Shown piece by piece: positions 49,638 through 58,225 of a stretch of DNA of 64,000 nucleotides. The stretch spans positions 3,596,001 through 3,660,000 of the forward strand of contig NZ_CP017248.1 in assembly GCF_001735805.1 (NCBI RefSeq), in the 5' to 3' direction. Position 1 is the stretch's first letter; each line of letters begins with the position of its first letter. Made by a program: the position numbers and the translations under genes. Below the pieces are notes generated by a model. That model was not told where the DNA came from. It saw only the letters and a program-made list of their open reading frames with translations, and searched no databases. This DNA is from Streptomyces fodineus (GTDB lineage: Bacteria; Actinomycetota; Actinomycetes; Streptomycetales; Streptomycetaceae).

Positions 49638-50054
49638 ATGAGCGACCTTCTGGAACGGCTACGCGGACGCGGATGGCGGATGACCGCGCAGCGGCGCGTC
49701 GTGGCCGAGGTCCTCGACGGCGAACACGTCCATCTGACGGCCGACGAGGTCCATGCGCGGGCTGTCGCGAAGCTGCCCGAGATATCCCGGGCGACCGTCT
49801 ACAACACGCTGGGCGAGCTGGTCTCCCTCGGCGAGGTGCTGGAAGTCTCGACGGACAAACGCGCCAAGCGCTACGACCCGAACGCGCACCGGCCGCACCA
49901 TCACCTGGTCTGCGCCCAGTGCGGCGCGATCCGCGACGTCCACCCGATCGGCAACCCGCTCGCCGACCTCCCCGACACGGAACGCTTCGGCTTCACGGTG
50001 TCGGACGTCGAGGTGACGTACCGCGGGCTGTGCCCGGACTGCGCGAGGGCGTAG
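49638..50054 (+). CDS. catR: Fur-family peroxide-responsive repressor CatR
   Basis: This is a 138-residue Fur/PerR-type regulator. The winged helix includes 'MTAQRRVVAEVL' and 'ISRATVYNTLGELV'. The metal site contains 'HRPHHHLVCAQCG' and a final CPDC, two CxxC pairs for structural zinc. It should repress the divergent catalase gene and itself. ATG 49638 is chosen; GTG 49632 lies two codons upstream. A terminator follows. Confidence 0.92.
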   Translation: MSDLLERLRGRGWRMTAQRRVVAEVLDGEHVHLTADEVHARAVAKLPEISRATVYNTLGELVSLGEVLEVSTDKRAKRYDPNAHRPHHHLVCAQCGAIRDVHPIGNPLADLPDTERFGFTVSDVEVTYRGLCPDCARA

Positions 50055-50067
50055 CTCACCGCTCACC

Positions 50068-50094
50068 TGGAGCCCCGGCGACCGCCGGGGCTCT
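50068..50094 (+). terminator. catR terminator
   Basis: GAGCCCCGGC (50068-50077) and GCCGGGGCTC (50082-50091) form a perfect 10-bp stem with a 4-nt loop, followed by TTTG. Confidence 0.85.
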
Positions 50095-50122
50095 TTGCGT
50101 ATCGCACACGCGCGCACAAACA

Positions 50123-50160
50123 CCGAGGGCCGGAATCCATTCCTGGATTCCGGCCCTCGG
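50123..50160 (-). terminator. Terminator of first initiator tRNA gene
   Basis: A perfect 16-bp stem (50123-50138 with 50145-50160) and a 6-nt loop lie 8 bp beyond the tRNA 3' end. It also faces the catR transcript. Confidence 0.85.
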
Positions 50161-50167
50161 CCTTCAG

Positions 50168-50241
50168 TAGCGGGGACAGGATTTGAACCTGCGACCTCTG
50201 GGTTATGAGCCCAGCGAGCTACCGAGCTGCTCCACCCCGCG
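50168..50241 (-). tRNA. Initiator tRNA-fMet (CAU), copy 1
   Basis: The minus-strand sequence folds as a 74-nt tRNA without encoded CCA. The anticodon loop CTCATAA sits on a stem with three consecutive G-C pairs (CTGGG/CCCAG), the hallmark of initiator tRNAs. The first base pair is unmatched (C1 against U72), another initiator feature, and the T-loop is GTTCAAATC. An identical copy lies at 52326-52399. Confidence 0.97.
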
Positions 50242-50309
50242 TCGGTGAACACGACATTACGTGAGGGAGGTCGGCGGAAGCAAATCAGATACCGGTGACG
50301 TGGCGGGGC

Positions 50310-52121
50310 TCACGCCGACAGTTCCTCACGCAGCGCATCCCGCAGGCGCCCCGCCCGCTCCGAAACCTCCGCCGGCCCCAGCTCGACCGCCCGGTCGGCC
50401 CACCGCTGCCCCTCCGCCAGCTCTCCCCGACGCGCGTAGACCAGGGCCAGCCGAAGCGCCGCCCGGCCGTGCCCGGCATCGGCCGCGCGCGTCCACCACA
50501 CCGCCGCCTCCGGCTCGCTCCCCTCCCGAGCCAGCAGCAGCCCCAGGTTGAAGGCACCGTTGCGCGACCCGGCCTCGGCCGCCGCCCGGTACCACCGCGC
50601 CGCCTCGACCACGTCCCCCCGCGCCGCCGCGAGCATCCCCACCCGCACCTGCGCCCGCCGGTGCCCCTGCGTGGCGGCACGCTCGTACCACTCCTCGCAC
50701 TCGGTCTTCTCGTGCACGATCTCGCCCAGCTCGTGCGCCGGCTCCGGCGGCCGGCGCGCATCCAGCAGCGTCGCGAGCCGGTACGCCGCCTCCGCGCTGC
50801 CCCCGCCCGCCGCGCACCGCAGATGACGTTCGGCCTGCTGCTCCTCGCCCTCGCGCAGCCGGGCGATCCCGACCTGGAGCGCGGCCTCGGTGTGCCCGGC
50901 GGCAGCCGCCCGCTCGTACCAGCGCAGCGCCATCGTCTCCTCGCCGCGCCCGGCGTAGAGGATCCCGAGGTTGAAGGCGGCGTCCACGCTGCCGGCCTCC
51001 GCGGCCTTGGAGAACCACGGCTCGGCGCCGGTGGTGTCGCTGCCCTGGAGCAGCAGGATGGCCAGCGCGTTGGCGGCCTCCCGGTGCCCGGCGTAGGCGG
51101 CCCTGCGGTACCACTGCTCGGCCTGCGCGGTCCGCCCCTGCTCGGCGCAGAGCAGCCCGAGGTTGTACGCGCCGTTGTCGTCGCCCGCGTCCAGCGCCGC
51201 CCGGTACCAGCGCTCGGCGGTCTGGGTCTCGCCGCGCTCGGCGTGCAGGGCGCCCAGCGCGTTCGCCGCGTTGCCGTCGCCCTCCTGCGCGGCCCGCAGC
51301 CACCACACGGCCGCGCTCTCGGTGTCTCCGGCGTCGCGCAGCAGGAAGCCCAGCGCACAGGCGGCCCGGGGTTCGCCGTCCTTGGCGGAGGTCAGGTACC
51401 AGCGCCCGGCCTCCTTCAGCTCCCCGCGCCTCTCCAGGATCGCCCCGAGGTGCAGCGCGGCACGCCGGTGGCCGCGCGCGGCGGCCTGCCGGTACCACTG
51501 TTCGGCCTCGGCGACAGCGTTGTCCGCCGCGCCCTCCTCCTCGCGTCCGGCCGTACGGTCGAGCCCGCGCGCCAGCCGGTAGGCGGCCTCCCGGTGTCCG
51601 CGTTCGGCGGCGGCCCGCATCCAGTGCTCGGCGCCGACGTCCCCGCGGTGCTCCAGCAGGTCGGCGAGCGCGTAGGCGCCGAGGGCGTGCCCCTGCTCGG
51701 CGGACTGGCGCAGCCAGTACTCGGCTGCGGGCTCGTCCCCGCGCTCGCGGTGGTAGCGGCCCAGCGCGTGCCCGGCGGCGGCGGAACCGGCGACGGCGGC
51801 GATGCGCCACCAGCCGGCGGCCTCTTCGGGGTAGCCGCGCTGGTGCAGCAGGACCCCCAGGTTGTTGGCGGCGGCCCGGTCACCGGCCGCGGTGGCGGCC
51901 CGCAGATGGGGTTCGGCTCCGTCGAGGTCGCCGCGGCGCAGCAGGATGGCTCCGAGGACGCTCGCGGCCTCGGCGTCGCCGCTCTGCGCGGCGAGTCCGA
52001 GGCGTACCTCCTCGGTGGCGTCCCCCATGTCGGTCATCTCGTCACGGGACGGTTCCTCACCGGAAGGCGTCACAAATCGCCCTGACTCGAACAGAGTTGC
52101 CTTGTCCCCCATAACGTCCAT
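50310..52121 (-). CDS. Sel1/TPR-repeat protein
   Basis: This is a 603-residue soluble protein made almost wholly of about 14-15 Sel1-like repeats of 32-37 residues, each with patterns like 'AxxWYRxAAxxGHxxAxxxLGxLLxxRG'. It forms an alpha solenoid and should act as a protein-binding scaffold; partners are unknown. A 40-residue acidic N-terminus precedes the repeats. ATG 52121 follows AGGTGG; a second ATG is three codons later. It lies between two identical initiator tRNA genes. Confidence 0.88.
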   Translation of the reverse strand: MDVMGDKATLFESGRFVTPSGEEPSRDEMTDMGDATEEVRLGLAAQSGDAEAASVLGAILLRRGDLDGAEPHLRAATAAGDRAAANNLGVLLHQRGYPEEAAGWWRIAAVAGSAAAGHALGRYHRERGDEPAAEYWLRQSAEQGHALGAYALADLLEHRGDVGAEHWMRAAAERGHREAAYRLARGLDRTAGREEEGAADNAVAEAEQWYRQAAARGHRRAALHLGAILERRGELKEAGRWYLTSAKDGEPRAACALGFLLRDAGDTESAAVWWLRAAQEGDGNAANALGALHAERGETQTAERWYRAALDAGDDNGAYNLGLLCAEQGRTAQAEQWYRRAAYAGHREAANALAILLLQGSDTTGAEPWFSKAAEAGSVDAAFNLGILYAGRGEETMALRWYERAAAAGHTEAALQVGIARLREGEEQQAERHLRCAAGGGSAEAAYRLATLLDARRPPEPAHELGEIVHEKTECEEWYERAATQGHRRAQVRVGMLAAARGDVVEAARWYRAAAEAGSRNGAFNLGLLLAREGSEPEAAVWWTRAADAGHGRAALRLALVYARRGELAEGQRWADRAVELGPAEVSERAGRLRDALREELSA

Positions 52122-52284
52122 CGTCGCACCACCTGCAACCTGGGTACACCCGGTATACCGCAGCCTGTGAGGTCACTTCAGCGTTTTGTCGACATGCCCA
52201 CAGGACGACAAGTCAAACACACACCACTCAACTCCCCACGGCGGCGCGGCCGTCCCTCCCCCCAGTACATGAGTTCGCACACCA

Positions 52285-52318
52285 CGAAGGCCCGGATCCC
52301 TTGGGATCCGGGCCTTCG
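52285..52318 (-). terminator. Terminator of second initiator tRNA gene
   Basis: A perfect 16-bp stem (52285-52300 with 52303-52318) with a 2-nt loop lies 8 bp beyond the tRNA 3' end, at the same distance as in the first copy but with a different sequence. Confidence 0.85.
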
Positions 52319-52325
52319 ACTGCAG

Positions 52326-52399
52326 TAGCGGGGACAGGATTTGAACCTGCGACCTCTGGGTTATGAGCCCAGCGAGCTACCGAGCTGCTCCACCCCGCG
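52326..52399 (-). tRNA. Initiator tRNA-fMet (CAU), copy 2
   Basis: This 74-nt sequence is identical to the tRNA at 50168-50241, with the same three G-C pairs in the anticodon stem and unmatched first pair. It reads toward its own strong hairpin terminator. Two initiator copies about 2.1 kb apart raise initiator tRNA dosage. Confidence 0.97.
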
Positions 52400-52440
52400 C
52401 CGTTGCCTGTTAACCGTACCACGGCGCGGAGGGGCTTTGA

Positions 52441-55347
52441 TCAGCTCTTCTTGCCGCTGCCGTTCTTGCCGCCCCCGGACTGGCCGGCCTTGGCCTCGGC
52501 CTCCTGCGCCCGCTTCAGCGCGTCCTTCAGGTCCTTCTGGGCCTTGTCGTACGCGGTCCAGTCCGGCCCGTTCGGACTCTGCAGGGCCTTCTGTCCCGCG
52601 TCGAACGCCTTCTGGGCGTCGTCCAGGGCCTGCTGGACGGTCGGATTGGTGGACGTGGGCGGATTGGTGCCGGTGTCCGGTGGTGTGGTGGTCGCACCCG
52701 TCGTACCGAAGACCTTGTCCAGGGCCTCGCCGAGCGTGTTCTCGAACGCGGTCTTGCCCTCGTAGGTGACCAGCACCTTGCGCAGCAGTGGGTACTTCAG
52801 TCCGCCACCGCGTACGTAGACCGGCTCCACATAGAGCAGTCCGCCGTCCAGGGGCACGGTCAGCAGGTTGCCGTACTCGACCTCGGAGTCGCCACCCTTG
52901 AGGAGCTTGATCGCCGCGGCGATGTCCTGTTCGGAGTTGAACTGGCTCTGCACCTGTTTCGGTCCGTCGACCGTCGTACTGGTCGGCAGTTTCAGAATTC
53001 TGATCTTGCCGTAGTCGCTGGAGCCGGCCTCGGCGTCGACCGTCATGAACGCGCTCAGGTTGTCCCGGCCGTTGGGCGTGAACGTCGTCGACAGCGAGAA
53101 CGCCTGCTTGCTCTGGTCGGGCATCTTCATGCTCAGGTAGTACGGCGGCACCGCGTTGCCCGACTTGTTCGTCGGGTCGTCCGGCACCTGCCACACCTCG
53201 CTGCCGGTGAGGAACGTCTGCGCGTCCGTCACGTGGTAGCGGGTGAGCAGCTCGCGCTGGACCTTGAACAGGTCCTGCGGATAACGCAGATGGGACATCA
53301 GGTCCCCGTCCCTGGCGATGGCGCTTCTCGGCTGCACGGTGCCGGGGAATGCCTTCATCCAGGTCTTCAGCACCGGGTCCTTGGTGTCCCACTGGTAGAG
53401 CTTGACCTCGCCGGTGTACGCGTCGACGGTCGCCTTCACCGAGTTGCGGATGTAGTTGACCTGGTTCTGCTGGGCCACCACCGTGCGGTTGTTGTTGGTG
53501 GCGGTCAGCGAGTCGGCCGTCGTATCCCCGAGGGTCGTACGGGAGGAGTACGGGTAGCCGTTCGACGTCGTGTACGCGTCGACGATCCACTGGATACGGC
53601 CGTTCACGACCGCCGGGTAGGCGTCCCCGTCGATGGTCAGCCAGGGGGCGACGGCCTCGACGCGCTCCTTGGGCGTGCGGTTGTACAGGATCCGCGAGCC
53701 CTTGCCGATCGCGCCCGAGTAGAGGATCTGCGGCTCGTTGAACGCCACCGCGTACGCGGCCCGGTTGATCGGGTTGTCGAGGTTGACCCCGCTCTTGCCC
53801 TGGTAACTGGTGGTCTTCTCGCCGCTGTCGTCGGAGTAGTCGATCTCCTGCTGGGGTCCGCCGACGATGGAGTAGGTGGTGGTCTTCTCGCCGTAGTAGA
53901 TCCGCTGCTCGTACCTGGGCAGGTCGCCCTTGGACGGCAGGTCGGACTCGGTGAAGACCGGCTGGCCGTCGGTGGCCTCGGTGCCCTTGGCGGCGGCCAC
54001 GCCGTAGCCGTGGGTGTAGCGGAAGTGGTCGTTGATCCAGTTGTTCTTCGGGACGCCGTCCAGGTTCAGCTCGCGCAGGCCGATGACCGTGTCCTGCTCC
54101 TTGCCGTCCTTGGTGGGGTACCGGTCGACGTCCAGGTTGGTCGGGAACCCGTAGTAGTTCCGCATCTGCTGCAGCTGCTGGAACGTCGGCGAGACGATGT
54201 TCGGGTCCATGATGCGGATGCTCGCCGCGTCGTTCGCGTCGCCCCGCAGCGTGGTCTTGTCCGGGGTCGTGGACTTGCCGGCGTACTCGGTGACCTTGGC
54301 GTCGTCGATGCCGTACGCCTCGCGGGTCGCCTTGAGGTTCTTCTGGACGTACGGAGCTTCCTTGGCCTGCTCGTTGGGCTGGACCTGGAACTTCTGCACG
54401 ATCGCCGGGTACAGGCCGCCGATCAGGATCGCCGAGAGGACCATCAGGCCGAAGCCGATGACCGGCAGCTGCCAGGTGCGCCGCCACAGCGTGGCGAAGA
54501 ACAGCAGCGCGCAGATGACCGCGATGCAGAACAGGATCGTCTTCGCCGGCAGGTAGGCGTTGGCGTCGACATAGCGCAGACCGGTCCAGTTGCCGGTCGC
54601 CTTGAAGTCGCTGGACTTGACCGCCAGGCCGTACCGGTCGAGCCAGTAGGCGACCGCCTTCAGGGCGACGAAGACGCCGAGCAGCACCGACAGGTGCCCG
54701 GTCGCGGCGGCGGTGGCCCGCGCGCCGGGGCTGGTGACGCGCAGCCCGCCGTACAGATAGTGCGTGAGCGCGGCGGCGATCAGGCACAGGATGGCGGTGG
54801 CGAAGCCGAAGCCGAGCAGAAAGCGGTACCAGGGCAGATCGAAGGCGTAGAAGGAGACGTCGAGGTGGAACTGGGGGTCCTTCTGGTGGAAGGGCACGCC
54901 GTTGACCCACATCAGCCAGGTCCGCCACTGGCCGGCCGCGGAGGCCCCGGCGATCAGCCCGACGAGCGCGGTGACGGCGAGCAGCAGCCACCTCTTGTAC
55001 GGCGCGATGCCCATCCGGTAGCGGTCGAGGCTCTGCTGTTCCATGGACATGGCGCTCAGCGGGGGCCGCAGGCGGTGCGCCAGCCAGATGTTGACCCCGA
55101 CGGCGACCGCCATCAGCAGACCGAAGACGAAGAAGAGGCCGATCTTGGTCCACAGCATGGTCGTGAACACCGACGAGTAGTGCACCGACCGGTACCACAG
55201 CCAGTCCGTCCAGAAGCCCGCGAACATGGTGAAGGCCATGCCGAGGACGGCCAGGACGCCCAGCGTCATGAGCAGGGTCCGGACACCGCGGGACGGTCGT
55301 CCCGCTCTGATCCGCGGCCCCGTCGGGCCTCCGCCGCGGTCCGGCAT
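52441..55347 (-). CDS. UPF0182 family membrane protein
   Basis: This is a 968-residue protein. The N-terminal third has about seven transmembrane helices (for example 'TLLMTLGVLAVLGMAFTMF'), and the rest is a large extracytoplasmic region with 'YGEKTTTYSIVGGPQQEIDY' and 'NGYPYSSRTTLG' segments typical of UPF0182. The C-terminus is a Pro/Thr-rich, then Gln/Ala-rich coiled stretch ending in a Gly/Lys tail. The function is unknown but the family is conserved in actinobacteria. ATG 55347 is used; GTG 55368 is possible. Confidence 0.9.
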   Translation of the reverse strand: MPDRGGGPTGPRIRAGRPSRGVRTLLMTLGVLAVLGMAFTMFAGFWTDWLWYRSVHYSSVFTTMLWTKIGLFFVFGLLMAVAVGVNIWLAHRLRPPLSAMSMEQQSLDRYRMGIAPYKRWLLLAVTALVGLIAGASAAGQWRTWLMWVNGVPFHQKDPQFHLDVSFYAFDLPWYRFLLGFGFATAILCLIAAALTHYLYGGLRVTSPGARATAAATGHLSVLLGVFVALKAVAYWLDRYGLAVKSSDFKATGNWTGLRYVDANAYLPAKTILFCIAVICALLFFATLWRRTWQLPVIGFGLMVLSAILIGGLYPAIVQKFQVQPNEQAKEAPYVQKNLKATREAYGIDDAKVTEYAGKSTTPDKTTLRGDANDAASIRIMDPNIVSPTFQQLQQMRNYYGFPTNLDVDRYPTKDGKEQDTVIGLRELNLDGVPKNNWINDHFRYTHGYGVAAAKGTEATDGQPVFTESDLPSKGDLPRYEQRIYYGEKTTTYSIVGGPQQEIDYSDDSGEKTTSYQGKSGVNLDNPINRAAYAVAFNEPQILYSGAIGKGSRILYNRTPKERVEAVAPWLTIDGDAYPAVVNGRIQWIVDAYTTSNGYPYSSRTTLGDTTADSLTATNNNRTVVAQQNQVNYIRNSVKATVDAYTGEVKLYQWDTKDPVLKTWMKAFPGTVQPRSAIARDGDLMSHLRYPQDLFKVQRELLTRYHVTDAQTFLTGSEVWQVPDDPTNKSGNAVPPYYLSMKMPDQSKQAFSLSTTFTPNGRDNLSAFMTVDAEAGSSDYGKIRILKLPTSTTVDGPKQVQSQFNSEQDIAAAIKLLKGGDSEVEYGNLLTVPLDGGLLYVEPVYVRGGGLKYPLLRKVLVTYEGKTAFENTLGEALDKVFGTTGATTTPPDTGTNPPTSTNPTVQQALDDAQKAFDAGQKALQSPNGPDWTAYDKAQKDLKDALKRAQEAEAKAGQSGGGKNGSGKKS

Positions 55348-55511
55348 CTGGAAAGCCAAGGTGCGCACCTCGAAGTTCGCTGTCGATCCGTCAGGCCCTC
55401 GTGTTCGCGGGCCCGCCGTGGCCCCCCGTGATCGCGGACCCACACCTATGCAACTTACTCACGCTGTGCTCGGTTCCCGATTCCGGCGGTGAACGAGGCA
55501 GGATTGTGACC

Positions 55512-56054
55512 ATGTCCAACACTCCCATGGCAGCGAACCCGCTCACCCGGGCCGTACTCGAGATCGACGAGTACGTCTCCGGCCTCGGCTGGGACCAGCC
55601 CGCTCGCCTCTTCGCCCTTGTCGACACCGCACGGCTGCGGGCTCAGGAACCCGCGCTCGCCGCCCAGCTGGGCCTTGAGGACGCGTCCGAGTCCGCCGGT
55701 CTCACCCCGATCGAGCAGGACGAGCTCCCGCCCGGCAAGCCGCTGGACGAGTTCCTCGGCACCATCGCCTGGCCCGACGCGGTGGCCGGCTGCGCGCTCT
55801 CGGTGGAGCGCCTGATGCTGCCGCCGTCCGCCGAGGCACAGGTCCCGAAGGATCTCGGTGAGGCGAAGCTGACCAAGTGGGTGGCCGAGCACCCCGAGCG
55901 CCAGGAGGTGCGCATGACGGTCGCGGTGCTGCGCGACGGCGGCCGTGAGTCGGCGCTGCGGCTGCGCGAGAAGGACTCGCCGACGGAGGTCCTGACGGGC
56001 CCGGAGCTGGTGCCCGGCCTGGCGGACGCCCTGGCGGCGACGTTCGAGGAGTGA
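55512..56054 (+). CDS. PPA1309 family protein
   Basis: This is a 180-residue cytoplasmic protein of an actinobacterial family with no known role. Conserved parts are 'IDEYVSGLGWDQPARLFALVDT' near the start and 'GCALSVERLMLPP' with 'EVRMTVAVLRDG' in the middle. It is divergent from the UPF0182 gene, a common pairing in the order. A strong hairpin follows. Confidence 0.88.
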   Translation: MSNTPMAANPLTRAVLEIDEYVSGLGWDQPARLFALVDTARLRAQEPALAAQLGLEDASESAGLTPIEQDELPPGKPLDEFLGTIAWPDAVAGCALSVERLMLPPSAEAQVPKDLGEAKLTKWVAEHPERQEVRMTVAVLRDGGRESALRLREKDSPTEVLTGPELVPGLADALAATFEE

Positions 56055-56096
56055 CCGTCCCGGTGACGCCCCTTCCGGCGTCCCTTTCCGTACGGC

Positions 56097-56132
56097 GCTG
56101 GGGGCGCCCCCGCATCAAGGGGCGCCCCCAGC
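56097..56132. terminator. Bidirectional terminator
   Basis: GCTGGGGGCGCCCC (56097-56110) and GGGGCGCCCCCAGC (56119-56132) form a perfect 14-bp stem with an 8-nt loop between two converging genes. Confidence 0.8.
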
Positions 56133-56153
56133 CGTGTCACGCGCGCGTGCCGC

Positions 56154-57251
56154 TCAGCCCTTGGTGGTGCACTGGGGCAGCGCCGCGGTGTTCCCGCTGC
56201 GGATGTCCTTCAGGGCGTCGAGCGCGTCGCCGATCGTCCTGACCTTCACCAGCCTGAGCCCGCTCGGGGTGTCCTTGGCGGCGGCGGCGCAGTTGTCGGC
56301 CGGGGTCAGGAAGTACTGGGCGCCCTTGTCGCGGGCGCCGACCGTCTTCATCTCGATGCCGCCGATCGGCCCGACCGTGCCGTTGTCGTCGATGGTGCCG
56401 GTGCCGGCGACGAACTTGCCGCCGGTCAGGCTGCCCGGGGTCAGCTTGTCGTAGATGCCGAGGGCGAACATCAGACCTGCGCTGGGCCCGCCGACGTCGG
56501 CGAGCTTGATGTCGATGGTGAACGGGAAGGTGTGGTCGGTCCCGGCGGAGATCCCGACGATGGCGCGCTTGGCGCCGCTGTCGGCGGAGGTGGTCGTGGT
56601 GAGGGTGACGTCCTGGGTCTTCGTCGCCGTCTTGTGCGCCTTCTCGGCGGCGGCCTGCTCCTTGGCAGGGATGACGGTGAAGACGACGTTCTGTCCGGGC
56701 CTGTGCTTGGTGACGAGCTCGGCGACGTCCGAGGGCTGCTTCACGGCCGCGCCGTCGACGGCCTTGATCACGTCACCGGCGTGCAGCCTGCCCTCGGCCG
56801 GGGAGCCCTTGACCACGGTGGAGACGATCACCCAGGACTTCACCGGGATGCCCAGTTCCTTCAGGGCGGCGACCTTGGCGCTCTCCTGGGACTGGCTGAA
56901 CTCCTCGGCGTTCTGCTGCGTGGACTGCTCCTCGGTCGTCCCCTTCGGGTAGAGCGTGTCGTGCGGGACGACCTTGGTGTCGTGGTCCAGCCAGCCGTAG
57001 ACGGCCTCCACCAGGTTCATCCGGAAGTCGGCGCTGGTCACCCGGACGGTTGTCATGTTCAGGTTGCCGTCGGCCTGGTACGTCTTGCGCCCGGTGATCT
57101 GCAGCACCGGCTCGCCGTCGTGGGTCCCCAGTGTGTTCACGGTCGGGCCGGGAGACATCTCCGCGTACGGCACGGGGATGAGCACTCCCGCGCACAGGAG
57201 CGCGATCAGCATCAAGGTGGAGGCGAGCATCGTCGCGGTGCGGCGTGGCAT
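56154..57251 (-). CDS. Lon-like (S16) PDZ-domain protease
   Basis: This is a 365-residue membrane-anchored, extracytoplasmic protease. One N-terminal transmembrane helix (about residues 8-28) is followed by a PDZ domain around 'VVKGSPAEGRLHAGDVIKAVDGAAV' and a Lon-type proteolytic domain. The catalytic Ser is in 'DVGGPSAGLMFALG' and the Lys in 'IGGIEMKTVGARD'. It lacks an ATPase domain. This YlbL-like family is near-universal in actinobacteria; a role in envelope quality control is inferred. Confidence 0.92.
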   Translation of the reverse strand: MPRRTATMLASTLMLIALLCAGVLIPVPYAEMSPGPTVNTLGTHDGEPVLQITGRKTYQADGNLNMTTVRVTSADFRMNLVEAVYGWLDHDTKVVPHDTLYPKGTTEEQSTQQNAEEFSQSQESAKVAALKELGIPVKSWVIVSTVVKGSPAEGRLHAGDVIKAVDGAAVKQPSDVAELVTKHRPGQNVVFTVIPAKEQAAAEKAHKTATKTQDVTLTTTTSADSGAKRAIVGISAGTDHTFPFTIDIKLADVGGPSAGLMFALGIYDKLTPGSLTGGKFVAGTGTIDDNGTVGPIGGIEMKTVGARDKGAQYFLTPADNCAAAAKDTPSGLRLVKVRTIGDALDALKDIRSGNTAALPQCTTKG

Positions 57252-57301
57252 GGAACGACAGTACGGGACGCCACTGTCAGCACACCGTCAGGGCACCCCC
57301 G

Positions 57302-57475
57302 TCACGCGCCGCCGGCACCCGTGTGGGACTTCTCCATCGCCTCGCGGAACCGGGCGTAGCCGTCCAGTTCGGGGCCGTCACCGCGCGCCCTACGGGTCCG
57401 ATTGGCCCAACTGCCCCACAGCCCGCCGCCGATCGCGGCCACAAGCGGAATCAGCAGCCAGACAAGCGCCCCCAT
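57302..57475 (-). CDS. Small membrane protein, 57 residues
   Basis: A hydrophobic N-terminal helix ('ALVWLLIPLVAAIGGGLWG', residues 3-21) is followed by a basic and then acidic tail. The ATG has a strong GGGAGG site. It lies 50 bp upstream of the Lon-like protease gene in the same direction, so the two may be cotranscribed. No domain was recognised. Confidence 0.8.
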   Translation of the reverse strand: MGALVWLLIPLVAAIGGGLWGSWANRTRRARGDGPELDGYARFREAMEKSHTGAGGA

Positions 57476-57657
57476 GCCGACCTCCCAACGCCCTGCGCGT
57501 CCGCACTGACTGATCAGCAGATTAACCATCCGCACTGACAACGCTCACGCGAGGGGGCGGTTACGCAACCCGAGTGTCCGGTGTGCTCCGGGTGACGTAC
57601 GTCAGCAGGCCCCGACCCGCCCTCCCGTCACCCGACCACCACCCCTCGACGACGGCG

Positions 57658-58116
57658 CTACGCGCCGACCCATTCATCGGTGCCGTCGGAGAACCTCTGG
57701 TGCTTCCATATGGGCACGTCGTGCTTGAGGTCGTCGATCAGCTTCCGGCAGGCGTCGAAGGCCTCGGCCCGGTGCGGGCAGGCCACAGCGACGACCACGG
57801 CGAGATCCCCCACCCGCAGGTCCCCCACCCGGTGCACGGCGGCCAGCGCCCGCACCGGATACTCGGCCACGACCTTCTCGGCGATCCGCCGCATCTCGGC
57901 CTCGGCACTCGGGTGGCAGGAGTAGCCCAGCGCGTCCACGTCGGCGCCCGAGTCGTGATTGCGGACGGTCCCCACGAACAGGGCGACGCCCCCGGCCGCG
58001 TCGTCCCCGACCGCCTGGAACACCTCGTCCAAGGAGAGCGCGGTCTCCCGGACGGCGATCAGCTTGATGGGATCTCGCGCCGCCTGCTCACCGGGGTGCT
58101 CGTTCGCGTGTGCCAT
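57658..58116 (-). CDS. moaE: Molybdopterin synthase catalytic subunit
   Basis: This 152-residue large subunit of molybdopterin synthase, with the MoaD thiocarboxylate, adds sulfur to precursor Z in molybdenum cofactor synthesis. 'GGVALFVGTVRNHDSGADV', 'AAVHRVGDLRVGDLAVVVAVACPHR' and 'VPIWKHQ' with the catalytic Lys are typical. ATG 58116 follows GGGGG. No moaD is nearby. Confidence 0.93.
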   Translation of the reverse strand: MAHANEHPGEQAARDPIKLIAVRETALSLDEVFQAVGDDAAGGVALFVGTVRNHDSGADVDALGYSCHPSAEAEMRRIAEKVVAEYPVRALAAVHRVGDLRVGDLAVVVAVACPHRAEAFDACRKLIDDLKHDVPIWKHQRFSDGTDEWVGA

Positions 58117-58225
58117 GCCCCCATCGTGCCGCACGCCTGTGACAGCGGGGAATACGAGATTCACCAGGCACGCGCGTGGGGCGCTTTGGATGCTCGTACG
58201 ACGCGGCCGTGCCCGCCCGCCCGGC

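Noticed and set aside
53233..55431. 732-codon open frame opposite the UPF0182 gene
   Set aside because: It is a shadow of GC bias; the minus strand encodes a recognisable membrane family.
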